Below, in pieces: positions 40,505-50,460 of a DNA stretch of 64,000 nucleotides. The notes under the pieces were generated by a model. The model ran no database searches. It worked only from the letters and a program-made list of their open reading frames with translations, and was not told the origin of the DNA. A program made the translations under genes and the position numbers. Position 1 is the first letter of the stretch. Each line of letters opens with the position of its first letter. This stretch comes from Deinococcus fonticola (GTDB lineage: Bacteria > Deinococcota > Deinococci > Deinococcales > Deinococcaceae): positions 1-64,000 of the forward strand of contig NZ_SMMH01000016.1 of assembly GCF_004634215.1 (NCBI RefSeq), in the 5' to 3' direction.

Positions 40505-41836
40505 ATGAGTGGTGACGGTCTGCCGGAACAATTCGATGTGGTGGTGCATCCCGCCTCTTCTCTGAACGGGGCGCTGCGGGCGCAACCCAGCAAGAACTAC
40601 ACGACGCGTTATCTGCTGGCGGCGGCGCTGGCGCCCGGGGAAACGCGGGTGGTGGGCGTGGCGACCAGCGAGGACGCTGGGGCCATGCTGCGTTGCCTGC
40701 GCGACTGGGGGGCGGGCGTGGAGCTGGTGGGCGAAGACGCCGTGATTCGCGGGTTTGGCGCGTCCCCCAGGGCGGGCGTCACCCTGAATCCGGGCAATGC
40801 CGGGGCGGTGGCCCGCTTCCTGATGGGGGTGGCCGCGTTGACCACGGGCACGACGTTCGTGACGGACTACGCCGATTCGCTGGGGAAACGGCCGCAGGGC
40901 GATCTGCTGGACGCACTGGAGCGGCTGGGCGCCCGGGTCGGCAGCAACGCGGGGAAATTGCCCATCACCATTTCCGGCCCGGTGCGCGGGGGTGTTGTTG
41001 AGGTAAGTGCGGAGAAGTCCAGTCAGTACGCCTCGGCGCTGATGTTTCTGGCCCCGCTATTGCCTGCTGGCCTGGATTTGCGACTGACAGGCGACATCAA
41101 GAGTCACGCCCCTCTGCGGCAGACGCTGGACACGCTGGCCGCGTTCGGCGTGCGCGCCAGTGCCAGCGATGACCTGAGCCGCATTTCCATTCCGGGCGGG
41201 CAGGTGTACCAGGCCGGGCGCGTCCTGGTGCCGGGCGATTACCCCGGCTCAGCCGCCATTCTGAGCGCCGCTGCCCTGTTACCCGGCGAGGTGCAGCTCT
41301 CCAACCTGCGCGAGCATGACCTTCAGGGCGAGAGAGAAGCCGTGAATGTCCTGCGCGACATGGGGGCGGCCATCGTGCGCCAGGGGGACACGCTGGTGGT
41401 GCGCGGCGGGCGGCCTCTGCGGGCGGTGACGCGCGACGGCGACTCCTTTACCGACGCAGTGCAGGCCCTGAGCGCCGCCGCTGCTTTCGCGGCGGGCCAG
41501 ACCACCTGGCAAAACGTCTCCACCCTGCGCCTGAAGGAGTGTGACCGTATCAGCGACACCCGGCGCGAACTGGAGCGGCTGGGCCTCACGGCGTCCGAAA
41601 CGCAAGGCAGCCTGAGCGTGACGGGAACGGCGGAACTGGCGGGGGGGCTCACGGCGGACGGGCACGGGGATCACCGTATGATCATGCTGCTGACGCTGCT
41701 GGGCCTGCGGGCGGCGGCGCCCATCACGATTACCGGGGCGCATCACGTCCGCAAGAGTTACCCGCTGTTCTTCCGGCATCTGGAAGCGCTGGGGGCCAGA
41801 TTCGATTATCTGCCCACCGATACCCAGTCCGATTGA
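40505..41836 (+). CDS. aroA: 3-phosphoshikimate 1-carboxyvinyltransferase (EPSP synthase)
   Basis: 443 aa, catalysing PEP addition to shikimate-3-phosphate in aromatic amino acid synthesis. Recognised by QPSKNYTTRYLLAAALA, NAGAVARFLMGVAAL, EKSSQYASALMFLAPLL, LRLKECDRISDTRREL and GDHRMIMLLTLLGLRA. In the phosphate/glyphosate loop the usual GNAGT reads GNAGA. This residue is variable among tolerant and sensitive enzymes, so no phenotype is inferred. Single gene with a leaderless promoter. Confidence 0.95.
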   Translation: MSGDGLPEQFDVVVHPASSLNGALRAQPSKNYTTRYLLAAALAPGETRVVGVATSEDAGAMLRCLRDWGAGVELVGEDAVIRGFGASPRAGVTLNPGNAGAVARFLMGVAALTTGTTFVTDYADSLGKRPQGDLLDALERLGARVGSNAGKLPITISGPVRGGVVEVSAEKSSQYASALMFLAPLLPAGLDLRLTGDIKSHAPLRQTLDTLAAFGVRASASDDLSRISIPGGQVYQAGRVLVPGDYPGSAAILSAAALLPGEVQLSNLREHDLQGEREAVNVLRDMGAAIVRQGDTLVVRGGRPLRAVTRDGDSFTDAVQALSAAAAFAAGQTTWQNVSTLRLKECDRISDTRRELERLGLTASETQGSLSVTGTAELAGGLTADGHGDHRMIMLLTLLGLRAAAPITITGAHHVRKSYPLFFRHLEALGARFDYLPTDTQSD

Positions 41837-41857
41837 ATTTCGCAAGATGAGGGATGA

Positions 41858-41965
41858 AATCTGAGCCGCGCGAGAAGGAGCTGGACGCGTTCTGGGCGTG
41901 GAGTTTGCAAGTCAGGTCTATTCCGATTTACGAACGAAGCCGATGGAAGCCCTATGACGCGCATT
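41858..41965. repeat. Dispersed repeat, family 2, copy B
   Basis: The core from GCGAGAAGGAGC to GCGTGGAGT matches copy A (14996-15120) at about 28 of 35 positions, and GAACGAA...GGAAGCC follows at a similar distance. Lies just after aroA. Confidence 0.5.
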
Positions 41966-42004
41966 GAATACGTTTTCTTGGATGGCGTCCCCAACCGGGC
42001 GCGG

Positions 42005-42026
42005 GACAATTGTCACCTCTTAAACT
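42005..42026 (+). promoter_or_regulatory. Candidate promoter/operator of the YiaA-like gene
   Basis: A perfect 10-bp palindrome GACAATTGTC at 42005-42014 lies 6 bp before a TAAACT hexamer (42021-42026), inside the spacer of the presumed promoter. It may be a repressor site. Confidence 0.4.
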
Positions 42027-42086
42027 GAGTGCATCTTCCTGAGTTTTTCTCGATGACGACATCGATTTCAAGGAGGTTGATGCAGC

Positions 42087-42392
42087 ATGACGACCCTACC
42101 CAGACCGTCCAGCAGCCCGTACACCAATCCCGACGTGATCGGCGACTCGCCCGCCTGGCTCAGCTTCATCTGGATCGCCTTCAGTGTGGCGCTGGGCCTG
42201 ATGATCGTCGGCATCTACTTCCTGCCGGTGGACTGGTGGATCAAGGGTTACCTGTACATGGGTACGCTGTTCCTGACCGCCAGTACCCTCACGCTGTCCA
42301 AGAGCCTGCGCGACCGGCACGAATACGAACGCCTGGTCAACCGCGTGAAATCGGCCCGCACCGAACAGGTACTCAGCCAGTACGAAAGCTGA
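42087..42392 (+). CDS. YiaA/YiaB family inner membrane protein
   Basis: A 101-aa protein with two membrane helices (about 23-45 and 50-70), matching the YiaA/YiaB domain (WLSFIWIAFSVALGLMIVGIYFLP, WIKGYLYMGTLFLTASTLTLSKSLRD). AGGAGG precedes ATG 42087. Function of the family is unknown; members are linked to stress responses in enterobacteria. Unlike many neighbours it has a leader and a strong ribosome site. Confidence 0.9.
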   Translation: MTTLPRPSSSPYTNPDVIGDSPAWLSFIWIAFSVALGLMIVGIYFLPVDWWIKGYLYMGTLFLTASTLTLSKSLRDRHEYERLVNRVKSARTEQVLSQYES

Positions 42393-42480
42393 GGCATCAG
42401 GCCGTGAATCCTAAGACCAACTAAACCGTTTTTTCCGGCACCCGGCGCAGTTTCTCACGGCTGGGTGCTCTGCTGTTGAA

Positions 42481-43593
42481 ATGAAGAAACTGTCCCTCAC
42501 CCTGCTGGCCGCGCTGGGTGTCAGTGCCTGCGCCCAGACACCCGCCGCCCAGACACCCGCCGCCCAGACGACCGCCGCACAGGTGCCCTCCGATTTCAAG
42601 GTCAACGTATTCGCGGACGGTTTCGATCAACCACGTTACCTGGCCCTGGCGCCCAACGGGGACATCTTCGTAAGCGACCCCGGTAAGGGTGAAATTGTCG
42701 TGCTGACCGATGCCAACAAGGATGGCAAGGCCGAAGGCCGCACGGTGTTTGCCGCGGGCCTGAACCGCCCCTTCAGCATCGAATTCCACAGGAATTACGT
42801 GTACGTGGGGAACACCAACGGCGTGGTACGCTTTCCGTATAAATCCGGTGACCGCAAGGCCACGGGCGCGGCCGAGAAACTGATCGACCTGCCGGAGGGC
42901 GGACACTGGACGCGCACCGCCGTGTTCGGGCCGGACGGAAAACTGTACGTGTCGGTGGGCAGCACCTGCAACGTGTGCGAGGAAACCGATGCGCGCCGCG
43001 CCGCCATCTGGGTGTACGACGAGAACGGCAAGAACGGAAAGGTTTACGCCACCGGCCTACGCAATGCCGTGGGCCTGGAGTGGTCGGGCAACCAGCTTTA
43101 CGCCACCAACAACGGGCGTGACCAATTGGGCGACAACCTTCCGCCCGAAGGTTTCTACAAGGTCAAGGAGGGCGGTTTCTACGGCTGGCCGTACTGCTAC
43201 ACCACGCAGGCCGGGCAACCCCAGGTGTGGGACAAGGATTTCGGACGCAAGAACGCCGACACCTGCAAGAAAGCCACGCCCGCCTTTGCCCTGACCACCG
43301 CGCACTCCGCGCCGCTGGGCCTGGCCTTTTACACCGGCAATACCTTCCCGGCCCAGTACAAGGGCCAGATGTTCGTCGCCCTGCACGGCAGCTGGAACCG
43401 CAGCCAGAAAAGCGGCTACAAGGTCGTGACTGTGAACCCGCAGACCGGGAAGGTCACGGACTTCATGACCGGCTTCCTGAAAGGCCAGAACACCCAGGGC
43501 CGCCCCGTCGACCTGGTGGTCGCCGCCGACGGCAGCCTGCTCCTCTCGGACGACGGCACGGGGAAAGTCTGGCGCATTCAGTACGGTAAGTAA
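42481..43593 (+). CDS. Sorbosone-dehydrogenase-like PQQ beta-propeller lipoprotein
   Basis: 370 aa with a lipobox (LLAALGVSACAQ) followed by an AQTPA repeat encoded by three 15-bp tandem units at 42535-42579. The rest is a six-bladed beta-propeller of the soluble glucose/sorbosone dehydrogenase family (FDQPRYLALAPNGDIFVSD, GGHWTRTAVFGPDGKLYVSVGSTCNVC, ATGLRNAVGLEW, HSAPLGLAFYTGNTFP, VALHGSWNRS). It probably oxidises an aldose or related sugar with PQQ outside the membrane; substrate unknown. Confidence 0.9.
   Translation: MKKLSLTLLAALGVSACAQTPAAQTPAAQTTAAQVPSDFKVNVFADGFDQPRYLALAPNGDIFVSDPGKGEIVVLTDANKDGKAEGRTVFAAGLNRPFSIEFHRNYVYVGNTNGVVRFPYKSGDRKATGAAEKLIDLPEGGHWTRTAVFGPDGKLYVSVGSTCNVCEETDARRAAIWVYDENGKNGKVYATGLRNAVGLEWSGNQLYATNNGRDQLGDNLPPEGFYKVKEGGFYGWPYCYTTQAGQPQVWDKDFGRKNADTCKKATPAFALTTAHSAPLGLAFYTGNTFPAQYKGQMFVALHGSWNRSQKSGYKVVTVNPQTGKVTDFMTGFLKGQNTQGRPVDLVVAADGSLLLSDDGTGKVWRIQYGK
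42535..42579. repeat. Three 15-bp in-frame tandem repeats
   Basis: CAGACACCCGCCGCC occurs twice and then once more with two changes, encoding a flexible AQTPA-type tether directly after the lipobox of the sorbosone-dehydrogenase-like protein. Confidence 0.85.
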
Positions 43594-43725
43594 GGAAGGA
43601 AGCTAAGGCCGGGGCAAGGGAGGTTCCGGCCTGCCTGCTGTCCACTTCTCTGGTTGGCTTCCTTCTGCGGATGCGGTGCTTGACCTTATTTCGCACCGTC
43701 CAGGGCCTTCTTTGTCAGCGCCGGC

Positions 43726-44121
43726 TCACTTTTCTGTTTCAGTCTGGCAGGTCACGTCGATGGTGGGGTGCTTCTTCTCGAACTGCACGGTCAGCACGCC
43801 ATTCTTCACGGTGGCTTGCCCGGTCTGCGGTAGCACTTCCTGTGGAAAAGTCAGCTTGCGGGTAAACGTGCCGCCGGGGCGTTCGGCGCTCAGGCGGTGC
43901 TCGGGGGTGCTGCGTTCACCCGTGATGGTTACAGTGTCGCCCTGCTCCTCCAGCGCCAGTGACTCGACGTTGACGCCCGGCACGTCCATCAGCAGCAGCA
44001 GATGGGTTCCGGCGTCCACCCAGTCGGCGGCGGGGTGCCAGGCGCCCGGCTGGCCCAGGTTCTCCACGCCCTCGCGGATGGTCATGAGTTGTTGCAGTCT
44101 CGACAGCACCGGCTCGTTCAT
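43726..44121 (-). CDS. Hsp20/alpha-crystallin family small heat-shock protein
   Basis: 131 aa. The alpha-crystallin domain is visible from DAGTHLLLLMDVPGVNVESLALEEQGDTVTITGER through GTFTRKLTFPQEV to VKNGVLTVQFEK. It prevents aggregation of unfolded proteins. The C-terminal IxI/V motif is only weakly represented. I start it at ATG 44121, with TACGCT 7 nt upstream, and not at the earlier in-frame ATG. It is divergent from miaA with 44 bp between start codons, both apparently leaderless. Confidence 0.92.
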   Translation of the reverse strand: MNEPVLSRLQQLMTIREGVENLGQPGAWHPAADWVDAGTHLLLLMDVPGVNVESLALEEQGDTVTITGERSTPEHRLSAERPGGTFTRKLTFPQEVLPQTGQATVKNGVLTVQFEKKHPTIDVTCQTETEK

Positions 44122-44128
44122 GGAGTGC

Positions 44129-44134
44129 AGCGTA
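44129..44134 (-). promoter_or_regulatory. Leaderless -10 (TACGCT) of the hsp20 gene
   Basis: TACGCT, 7-nt spacer, ATG 44121 on the minus strand. Confidence 0.6.
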
Positions 44135-44152
44135 GCAGAGCCGCGCTTCTGG

Positions 44153-44158
44153 CAAAAT
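44153..44158 (+). promoter_or_regulatory. Possible leaderless -10 (CAAAAT) of miaA
   Basis: CAAAAT with a 7-nt spacer to GTG 44166; a C replaces the first T of the consensus. Confidence 0.35.
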
Positions 44159-44165
44159 TGGCGGA

Positions 44166-45074
44166 GTGACACTTCTGCCCCTGCCTGTCCTGACCGCGCC
44201 CACCGCCGCTGGCAAATCCAGCCTGGCGCTGGAACTCGCGCGGCAGTTCGACCTGGAAATCGTGTCGGCCGACGCCTTCACGGTCTACCGGGGGCTGGAC
44301 ATCGGCACCGCGAAACCGAACCGGGCAGAGTTGCGCCGGGTGCCCCACCACCTGATCGACGTGGCCGACGTGACTGAGAATTTCGATGTGGCGCAATTCG
44401 TGACGCTCGCACAGAATGCCCTCCAGGACATCCTGAACCGGGGCCGGATTCCGCTTGTCGTGGGCGGAACCGGGTTTTACCTGTCGGCGCTGATCCGCGG
44501 CCTGCCCCTGACGCCCCCCAGCGTGCCTGCCGAACGCGAGGCCGTCGAACAGGACTTGCAGCGGCGCGGCCTGGACGCCCTGCTCCTGGACATCGAGCAG
44601 GTCGACCCTGCCGAGGCGCGGCGCATGGAGCGCAATCCGCGCCGGGTCGTGCGGGCGCTGGAGGTGTACCGCCGCAGCGGGCGCTTTCCGGGCCAGTTCG
44701 GGTACAGCACCCCCGCTTTCCAGTACGCGGTCACGGCTTTCACGCGCCCCGGCGAGGAACTGGAGGAACGTATGAGGCAGCGCACTCAGGCCATGCTGGC
44801 GGGCGGCTGGCCCGACGAAGCTGGGTGGCTGGCGGCGCAGGTCGACCCGGACGCCGATCCCCGGCCCACCGCGTGGCAGGCACTGGGGTACCGCGAGGCG
44901 CTGGGCGTGGCCCGTGGTGAATTGAGCGTTCCGGAGGCCGCAGAGCGCATTTTCCTGGCGACCCGGCAGTATGCCCGGCGGCAAGTTACCTGGATGCGCT
45001 CCCAGCTGGGCGTGTCGGTCGTGACCCCCGAGGCGGCGCAGCAGGCGCTGAGGGAACACTTGAAGAATTGGTAA
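44166..45074 (+). CDS. miaA: tRNA dimethylallyltransferase
   Basis: 302 aa from GTG 44166. MiaA transfers a dimethylallyl group to N6 of A37 in tRNAs reading UNN codons. Recognised by the P-loop LTAPTAAGKSSLALELA, VSADAFTVYRGLDIGTAKP, HHLIDVADVTENF, VVGGTGFYLSALI, RNPRRVVRALEVY and the C-terminal FLATRQYARRQVTWMRS. Divergent from the small heat-shock gene. Confidence 0.96.
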   Translation: MTLLPLPVLTAPTAAGKSSLALELARQFDLEIVSADAFTVYRGLDIGTAKPNRAELRRVPHHLIDVADVTENFDVAQFVTLAQNALQDILNRGRIPLVVGGTGFYLSALIRGLPLTPPSVPAEREAVEQDLQRRGLDALLLDIEQVDPAEARRMERNPRRVVRALEVYRRSGRFPGQFGYSTPAFQYAVTAFTRPGEELEERMRQRTQAMLAGGWPDEAGWLAAQVDPDADPRPTAWQALGYREALGVARGELSVPEAAERIFLATRQYARRQVTWMRSQLGVSVVTPEAAQQALREHLKNW

Positions 45075-45299
45075 AGCCCTGGAGCCACACCTGGAAGAGT
45101 GCGTCGAGCCCGTCTTTCCTGGCGCGGAGGGCCGCAGGCTGGCCCGAGGGAATGGATGTGTGCCGGGGGCCAGGGCAGACGCACCTGCTGCTGGGCGCTA
45201 AAGTAAAGGAGCAGTTAAAAGCTGCTGGAAGCGAAAGAATTTACGTTCGTCACCCCTGCCCGCACCGCACGGATTGACGGTCACGCACGGAGTCCAAGC

Positions 45300-46541
<1,242 letters not shown>

Positions 46542-46557
46542 ACGAAGCCGCTTTGCC

Positions 46558-46591
46558 GAGCCGTCCGGGTTGTTGCCCTGGGCGGCTTTTC
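46558..46591 (+). terminator. Intrinsic terminator of glgC
   Basis: AGCCGTCCGGG pairs with CCCTGGGCGGCT (one bulge), followed by TTTTCCTTG. Confidence 0.65.
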
Positions 46592-46670
46592 CTTGAATGC
46601 TGCCAGCCCATACCCGGCGAGGGTTAAGGAGGACGGTGCCTGAGGTTGGGTAGATGGTCAGCGGAAAAAG

Positions 46671-46708
46671 CAGGTGGGAGCCAGCGCAAAGGCCGAGGCT
46701 CCCACCTG
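46671..46708 (-). terminator. Intrinsic terminator of the methylmalonyl-CoA mutase gene
   Basis: CAGGTGGGAGCC at 46671-46682 pairs perfectly with GGCTCCCACCTG at 46697-46708; on the minus strand CTTTTTCC follows. Confidence 0.8.
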
Positions 46709-46725
46709 CTCTTACTGGTCTTCGC

Positions 46726-48372
46726 TTAAATCATGACGGGTTCGGTGTAAATGCCGTACACGGCTTTCAGGGTGTCCATCTGCTCGCCCAGGGTGCAGTA
46801 GGCGTGGGCACATTCCAGGAAGGCAGGCATGCTGTTCGCGCCGGTCACGGCGGTGTCGCGCAGTGCGGCCAGGGCCGCGTCGGCACGCTGCGGGTCGCGT
46901 TCGCGCTTAACCTGCGCGAGGCGGCGGGCCTGAAGTTCCTCGACGGCGGGGTCGATGATCTGAATGGGGACTTCCACGGCGTCCTGCACGAACTCGTTGA
47001 CGCCCACGATGATGCGGTCTTTCGTTTCCACTTCACGCTGGTAGCGGTAGGCGGCCTCGGCCATTTCGAGCTGGAAGAAGCCGTTGTCGATGCCGGCCTC
47101 CACACCGCCCATCATGCGAATCTGCTCGATGTACCCCATGGCGGCGGCCTCGATGTCGTCGGTGAGTTTCTCGACGTAGTAGCTGCCGGCCAGCGGGTCG
47201 ACCACGCCGGCCACGCCCGTTTCGTAGGCGATGATCTGCTGGGTGCGCAGGGCGATGGCGGCGCTCTCCTCGGTCGGAAGGGCCAGCGCCTCGTCGAAGG
47301 CGTCGGTGTGCAGGGATTGCGTACCGCCCAGCACGGCCGCGAGCGCCTGAATCGCCACGCGGGCAATGTTGTTCAGGGGCTGTTGCGCGGGCAGGCTCAC
47401 GCCCGCCGTCTGGCTGTGCGTGCGCAGCATCCAGCTCTTGGGGTTCTTCGCGCCGTAACGGTCGCGCATTTGCCGTGCCCAGATGCGGCGGGCGGCACGC
47501 AGTTTGGCGATTTCCTCGAAGAAGTCGTTGTGAATGTCCCAGAAGAACGAGATGCGGGGCGCGAACTCGTCGATGTCCAGACCGCGCTCCAGGGCTTTTT
47601 CCACGTAATGAAAGCCGTCGGCCAGCGTGAAGGCCAGTTCCTGCACGCCGGTCGCGCCGGCCTCGCGGATGTGGTAGCCGCTCACGGAAATGAAGTTCCA
47701 TTTGGGAACGATTTTCGGCCCCCACTCGAAGGTGTCGATCACCAGTTTCACGCTGGGCGCCGGCGGGTAGATGAATTCCTTCTGGGCGATGAATTCTTTG
47801 AGGATGTCGTTCTGAATGGTGCCGCCGACCCTGTTCAGGTCCTTGCCCTGCTTCTGCGCGTTGGCGATGTACATGGCCCAGATGGCGTTTGCCGGGCTGT
47901 TGATGGTCATGGACGTGGTCACGGCTTCCGGGTCGATGCCCTGGAACAGAATTTCCATGTCCGCCAGGCTGCTCACGGCCACGCCACACTTGCCCACCTC
48001 GCCCTTGGAAAAGGGGTGGTCACTGTCGTAGCCCATCAGGGTGGGCAGGTCGAACGCCGTCGACAGGCCGGTCTGCCCGGCTTTGAGCAGCGAGTGAAAG
48101 CGCTCGTTGGTCTGCTCGGCACTGCCGAAGCCCGCGAACATCCGCATTGTCCAGAGCTTCCCACGGTAAACGCTGGACTGCACGCCACGCGTGAACGGGA
48201 ACTCGCCGGGGTAGCCCAGGTCGCGTTCGGCGTCCCAGTTTTTCAGGTCATCCGCCGTGTAGATCGGCTCCGGCTCCATGTCGGACAGGTTCTTGAAGTT
48301 GTATTTCCGCTCCGGGAATTTCTGCGTGGCGGGCTGGTAGACACTCTGCATCCACTCGTTCTTGGTCTTCAT
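46726..48372 (-). CDS. Methylmalonyl-CoA mutase large (catalytic) subunit
   Basis: 548 aa, the TIM-barrel half only; the cobalamin-binding DxHxxG domain is absent and must be a separate gene, as in the two-subunit form. Motifs: [86 protein letters not shown] and [11 protein letters not shown]. It interconverts methylmalonyl- and succinyl-CoA in propionate and branched-chain acid catabolism. GAGGAGG precedes ATG 48372. A TetR-type palindrome lies about 45 bp upstream. Confidence 0.94.
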   Translation of the reverse strand: MKTKNEWMQSVYQPATQKFPERKYNFKNLSDMEPEPIYTADDLKNWDAERDLGYPGEFPFTRGVQSSVYRGKLWTMRMFAGFGSAEQTNERFHSLLKAGQTGLSTAFDLPTLMGYDSDHPFSKGEVGKCGVAVSSLADMEILFQGIDPEAVTTSMTINSPANAIWAMYIANAQKQGKDLNRVGGTIQNDILKEFIAQKEFIYPPAPSVKLVIDTFEWGPKIVPKWNFISVSGYHIREAGATGVQELAFTLADGFHYVEKALERGLDIDEFAPRISFFWDIHNDFFEEIAKLRAARRIWARQMRDRYGAKNPKSWMLRTHSQTAGVSLPAQQPLNNIARVAIQALAAVLGGTQSLHTDAFDEALALPTEESAAIALRTQQIIAYETGVAGVVDPLAGSYYVEKLTDDIEAAAMGYIEQIRMMGGVEAGIDNGFFQLEMAEAAYRYQREVETKDRIIVGVNEFVQDAVEVPIQIIDPAVEELQARRLAQVKRERDPQRADAALAALRDTAVTGANSMPAFLECAHAYCTLGEQMDTLKAVYGIYTEPVMI

Positions 48373-48764
48373 GCGGCCTCCTCGGGGTGGCGAAACACCG
48401 AATTAAAACACGGAAACTAACACTCGTTAGGTTGGGGAACAGGGTAGCAGAAACCGCGAAACCCCACCCGCTGCCTGAGCACACGGCCACCACCCTACGC
48501 CAATTGACGTAAGCGCCCAGACACCTCCCCTGACTATCCTTTGAACCTCAGTTCGGCAGCTGAAATCACGGGATGGGGGAGATTCACACTGAAAAAGATA
48601 AGGAGCCGGCAAGGTCAGACCGTCAAACGGCCTGCACGTCCAGCCGCAGGAAAGGCGGGAGCTTCGCAGGCTGGCCGAACCGAAAGGAAAACGGCCAGCC
48701 ATACGCCGGGTAGGAGACAGAGGCGGCACAATCCCTCGACGTCATTCTTCAAAAAGCGCTGTTT
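48373..48764. other. Intergenic region between divergent mutase and ABC exporter genes
   Basis: 392 bp. The left end carries the mutase leader, a TTTAAT -10-like hexamer on the minus strand and the palindrome at 48417. The rest has Lys/Arg-rich open frames without recognisable protein character and no clear TANNNT hexamer before the exporter ATG at 48765. No other feature seen. Confidence 0.5.
48417..48430. promoter_or_regulatory. TetR-type operator in the mutase promoter
   Basis: CTAACACTCGTTAG is a near-perfect palindrome (CTAAC-n4-GTTAG). It resembles the CNAACGNNCGTTNG site described for the TetR-family repressor PaaR of Thermus thermophilus. It overlaps the presumed -35 region of the mutase gene, suggesting acyl-CoA-responsive repression. 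Confidence 0.5.
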
Positions 48765-49565
48765 ATGTTGAGGTCGCCGCATCTCGCCCTTTACGCCGCC
48801 GTGGCCCGGCTGGGGTTCCGGCGACAGTTCGCCTACCTGCCTGCGGCGGTGTGGGGCATGGTCACGAACGTGTTTTTCGGGGCGCTGCGAATCGCCGTGT
48901 TGCTGGCCCTGTTCGGAAAGCAGCCGCAGGTGGCGGGGTACACCGCGCAGGACGCCGTGACCTACGTGGCCCTGACGCAGGTGTTCATCGCCTCGTTCAG
49001 CCTGTTCGGCTGGTACGACTTCATGCGCACCATTCACCGGGGCGAGGTCGCCACTGATCTGCTGCGCCCCTTTCACCTGCTGGGGTACTGGGCCGCGCAG
49101 GACGCCGGGCGGGCGGCGGGGCAGTTCGTGGTGCGCGGCGCGCCCATGCTGCTTCTTTTCCCGTTGGTGTGGGACATGAAGTGGCCCGCCCAGCCGCTTT
49201 TGACGCTGATCAGTGTGCTGCTGGCGTGGGCCTGCGGCTTCGCGTTCCGCTTTCTGGTGAACTGCGCGGCCTTCTGGTCGGCGGATGCCGTGGGCATCGG
49301 GCGCCTTGCCTGGGCCGTTCTGGGGCTGGGCTGCGGGTTTTTGATGCCTCTGGCCTTTTTCCCCGAGTGGTTCCGCCAGACCCTGGGCTTCACGCCGTTT
49401 CCCGCCATGTTGAACGCCATGGTGGAACTGTGGGTGGGCCTGAAAACAGGGGCGGCCGCCTGGGAAGCTGTGGCCCTGCAACTGGGGTGGACGCTGGCGC
49501 TGTTCGTGCTGGCCGGAGTGGTGCTGGCACGCGGCCTGAAGCGGCTGGAGGTGGCGGGTGGCTAG
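48765..49565 (+). CDS. ABC-2 type exporter permease, subunit 1
   Basis: 266 aa with six predicted membrane helices, of the permease group usually encoded in pairs with a NodI/CcmA-like ATPase (COG4587-like: VARLGFRRQFAYLPAAVWGMVTNVFFGALR, YVALTQVFIASFSLFGWYDFMRTIHRGEVATDLLRPF). It is the first gene of a three-gene exporter, overlapping the second permease gene by 8 bp. The substrate is not evident. Confidence 0.88.
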   Translation: MLRSPHLALYAAVARLGFRRQFAYLPAAVWGMVTNVFFGALRIAVLLALFGKQPQVAGYTAQDAVTYVALTQVFIASFSLFGWYDFMRTIHRGEVATDLLRPFHLLGYWAAQDAGRAAGQFVVRGAPMLLLFPLVWDMKWPAQPLLTLISVLLAWACGFAFRFLVNCAAFWSADAVGIGRLAWAVLGLGCGFLMPLAFFPEWFRQTLGFTPFPAMLNAMVELWVGLKTGAAAWEAVALQLGWTLALFVLAGVVLARGLKRLEVAGG

Positions 49566-50397
49566 GCTCTGGTTAACTAGGCTCTGGAGTGACTTTCGGC
49601 ACCACGTAAAGCTGTACTTCCTGCTGCTTGGCGCCCAGGTACGTTCGCAGGGTGTTTACCGCGTGTCGTTCGCGCTGGACGCCGCCTCGACGGCCCTGAT
49701 CACGCTGGCGGAATTCGCGGCGTTCGCGCTGGTGCTGCCGCGCTTCGGTTCGCTCAGCGGCTGGACACTGGGCGAGGTGGCGCTGCTGTACGGCCTGGCG
49801 GAACTGAGTTTCGTGGTGATGGACCTGCTGTTCGGCGGCTTCGACAACCTCGGCACGCACATTCGCAGCGGCTCGTTCAGCACCTTTCTGCTGCGGCCCG
49901 TGCCGTTGCCCCTTCAGGTGTTCGGGTCGGATTTCGCCCTGCGCCGCCTGTCGCGCGTCATTCTTGCCGCCGGCATCCTCGCTTACGGCCTGACGCACGT
50001 CAGCTTCCCCTGGAGTGCCGGGAGTGCTCTGCTGCTTCTGAGCAGCATGGTCGGGATGATCGCCTTTTTCGGCGGTCTGTTCGTCATCGGCGGCACGGTC
50101 ACCTTCTGGACGGTGGAGAACGTCGAGGCCATGAATGTCCTGACGTACGGTGGGCGCACCCTGATCAGTTACCCCATGGACATTTACGGCCACCTGCTGC
50201 GCAAGACCTTCACTTACGTCCTGCCTGCCGCGTTCCTGTCGTACTTTCCGGTGCTGCACCTGCTGGGCCGCCCGCTGCCCGACGGTCTGCCCGGCTGGGT
50301 TGCCTTTCTGTCGCCCGTAATGGGCAGCCTGATGCTCGCGGCCGCTTTCGCCTTCTGGAAAGTCGGTGTGAGCCGTTACCAGGGCACCGGGAACTGA
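49558..50397 (+). CDS. ABC-2 type exporter permease, subunit 2
   Basis: 279 aa from GTG 49558, six predicted helices, of the companion group (COG3694-like: YRVSFALDAASTALITLAEFAAFALVLPRF, LSFVVMDLLFGGFDNLGTHIRSGSFSTFLLRPVP). The first codons contain a 15-bp duplication that repeats RLW. It pairs with the preceding permease and the ATPase 63 bp downstream to form one exporter. Confidence 0.88.
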   Translation: MARLWLTRLWSDFRHHVKLYFLLLGAQVRSQGVYRVSFALDAASTALITLAEFAAFALVLPRFGSLSGWTLGEVALLYGLAELSFVVMDLLFGGFDNLGTHIRSGSFSTFLLRPVPLPLQVFGSDFALRRLSRVILAAGILAYGLTHVSFPWSAGSALLLLSSMVGMIAFFGGLFVIGGTVTFWTVENVEAMNVLTYGGRTLISYPMDIYGHLLRKTFTYVLPAAFLSYFPVLHLLGRPLPDGLPGWVAFLSPVMGSLMLAAAFAFWKVGVSRYQGTGN

Positions 50398-50460
50398 GGG
50401 GGCTCAAAGGATTTCCCGCCCCTGTTTTTCTATCTTCCACGCTCCAAAGGAGTCGCTTCT

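Noticed and set aside
45068..45277. 69-aa ORF between miaA and glgC
   Set aside because: No protein-like composition, ribosome site or promoter.
46654..48420. 588-aa plus-strand ORF opposite the mutase gene
   Set aside because: Antisense shadow; mutase family sequence is continuous on the minus strand.
48541..48771. 76-aa basic ORF before the ABC exporter
   Set aside because: Lys/Arg/Ser-rich with no family features, overlapping the leader of the exporter gene.
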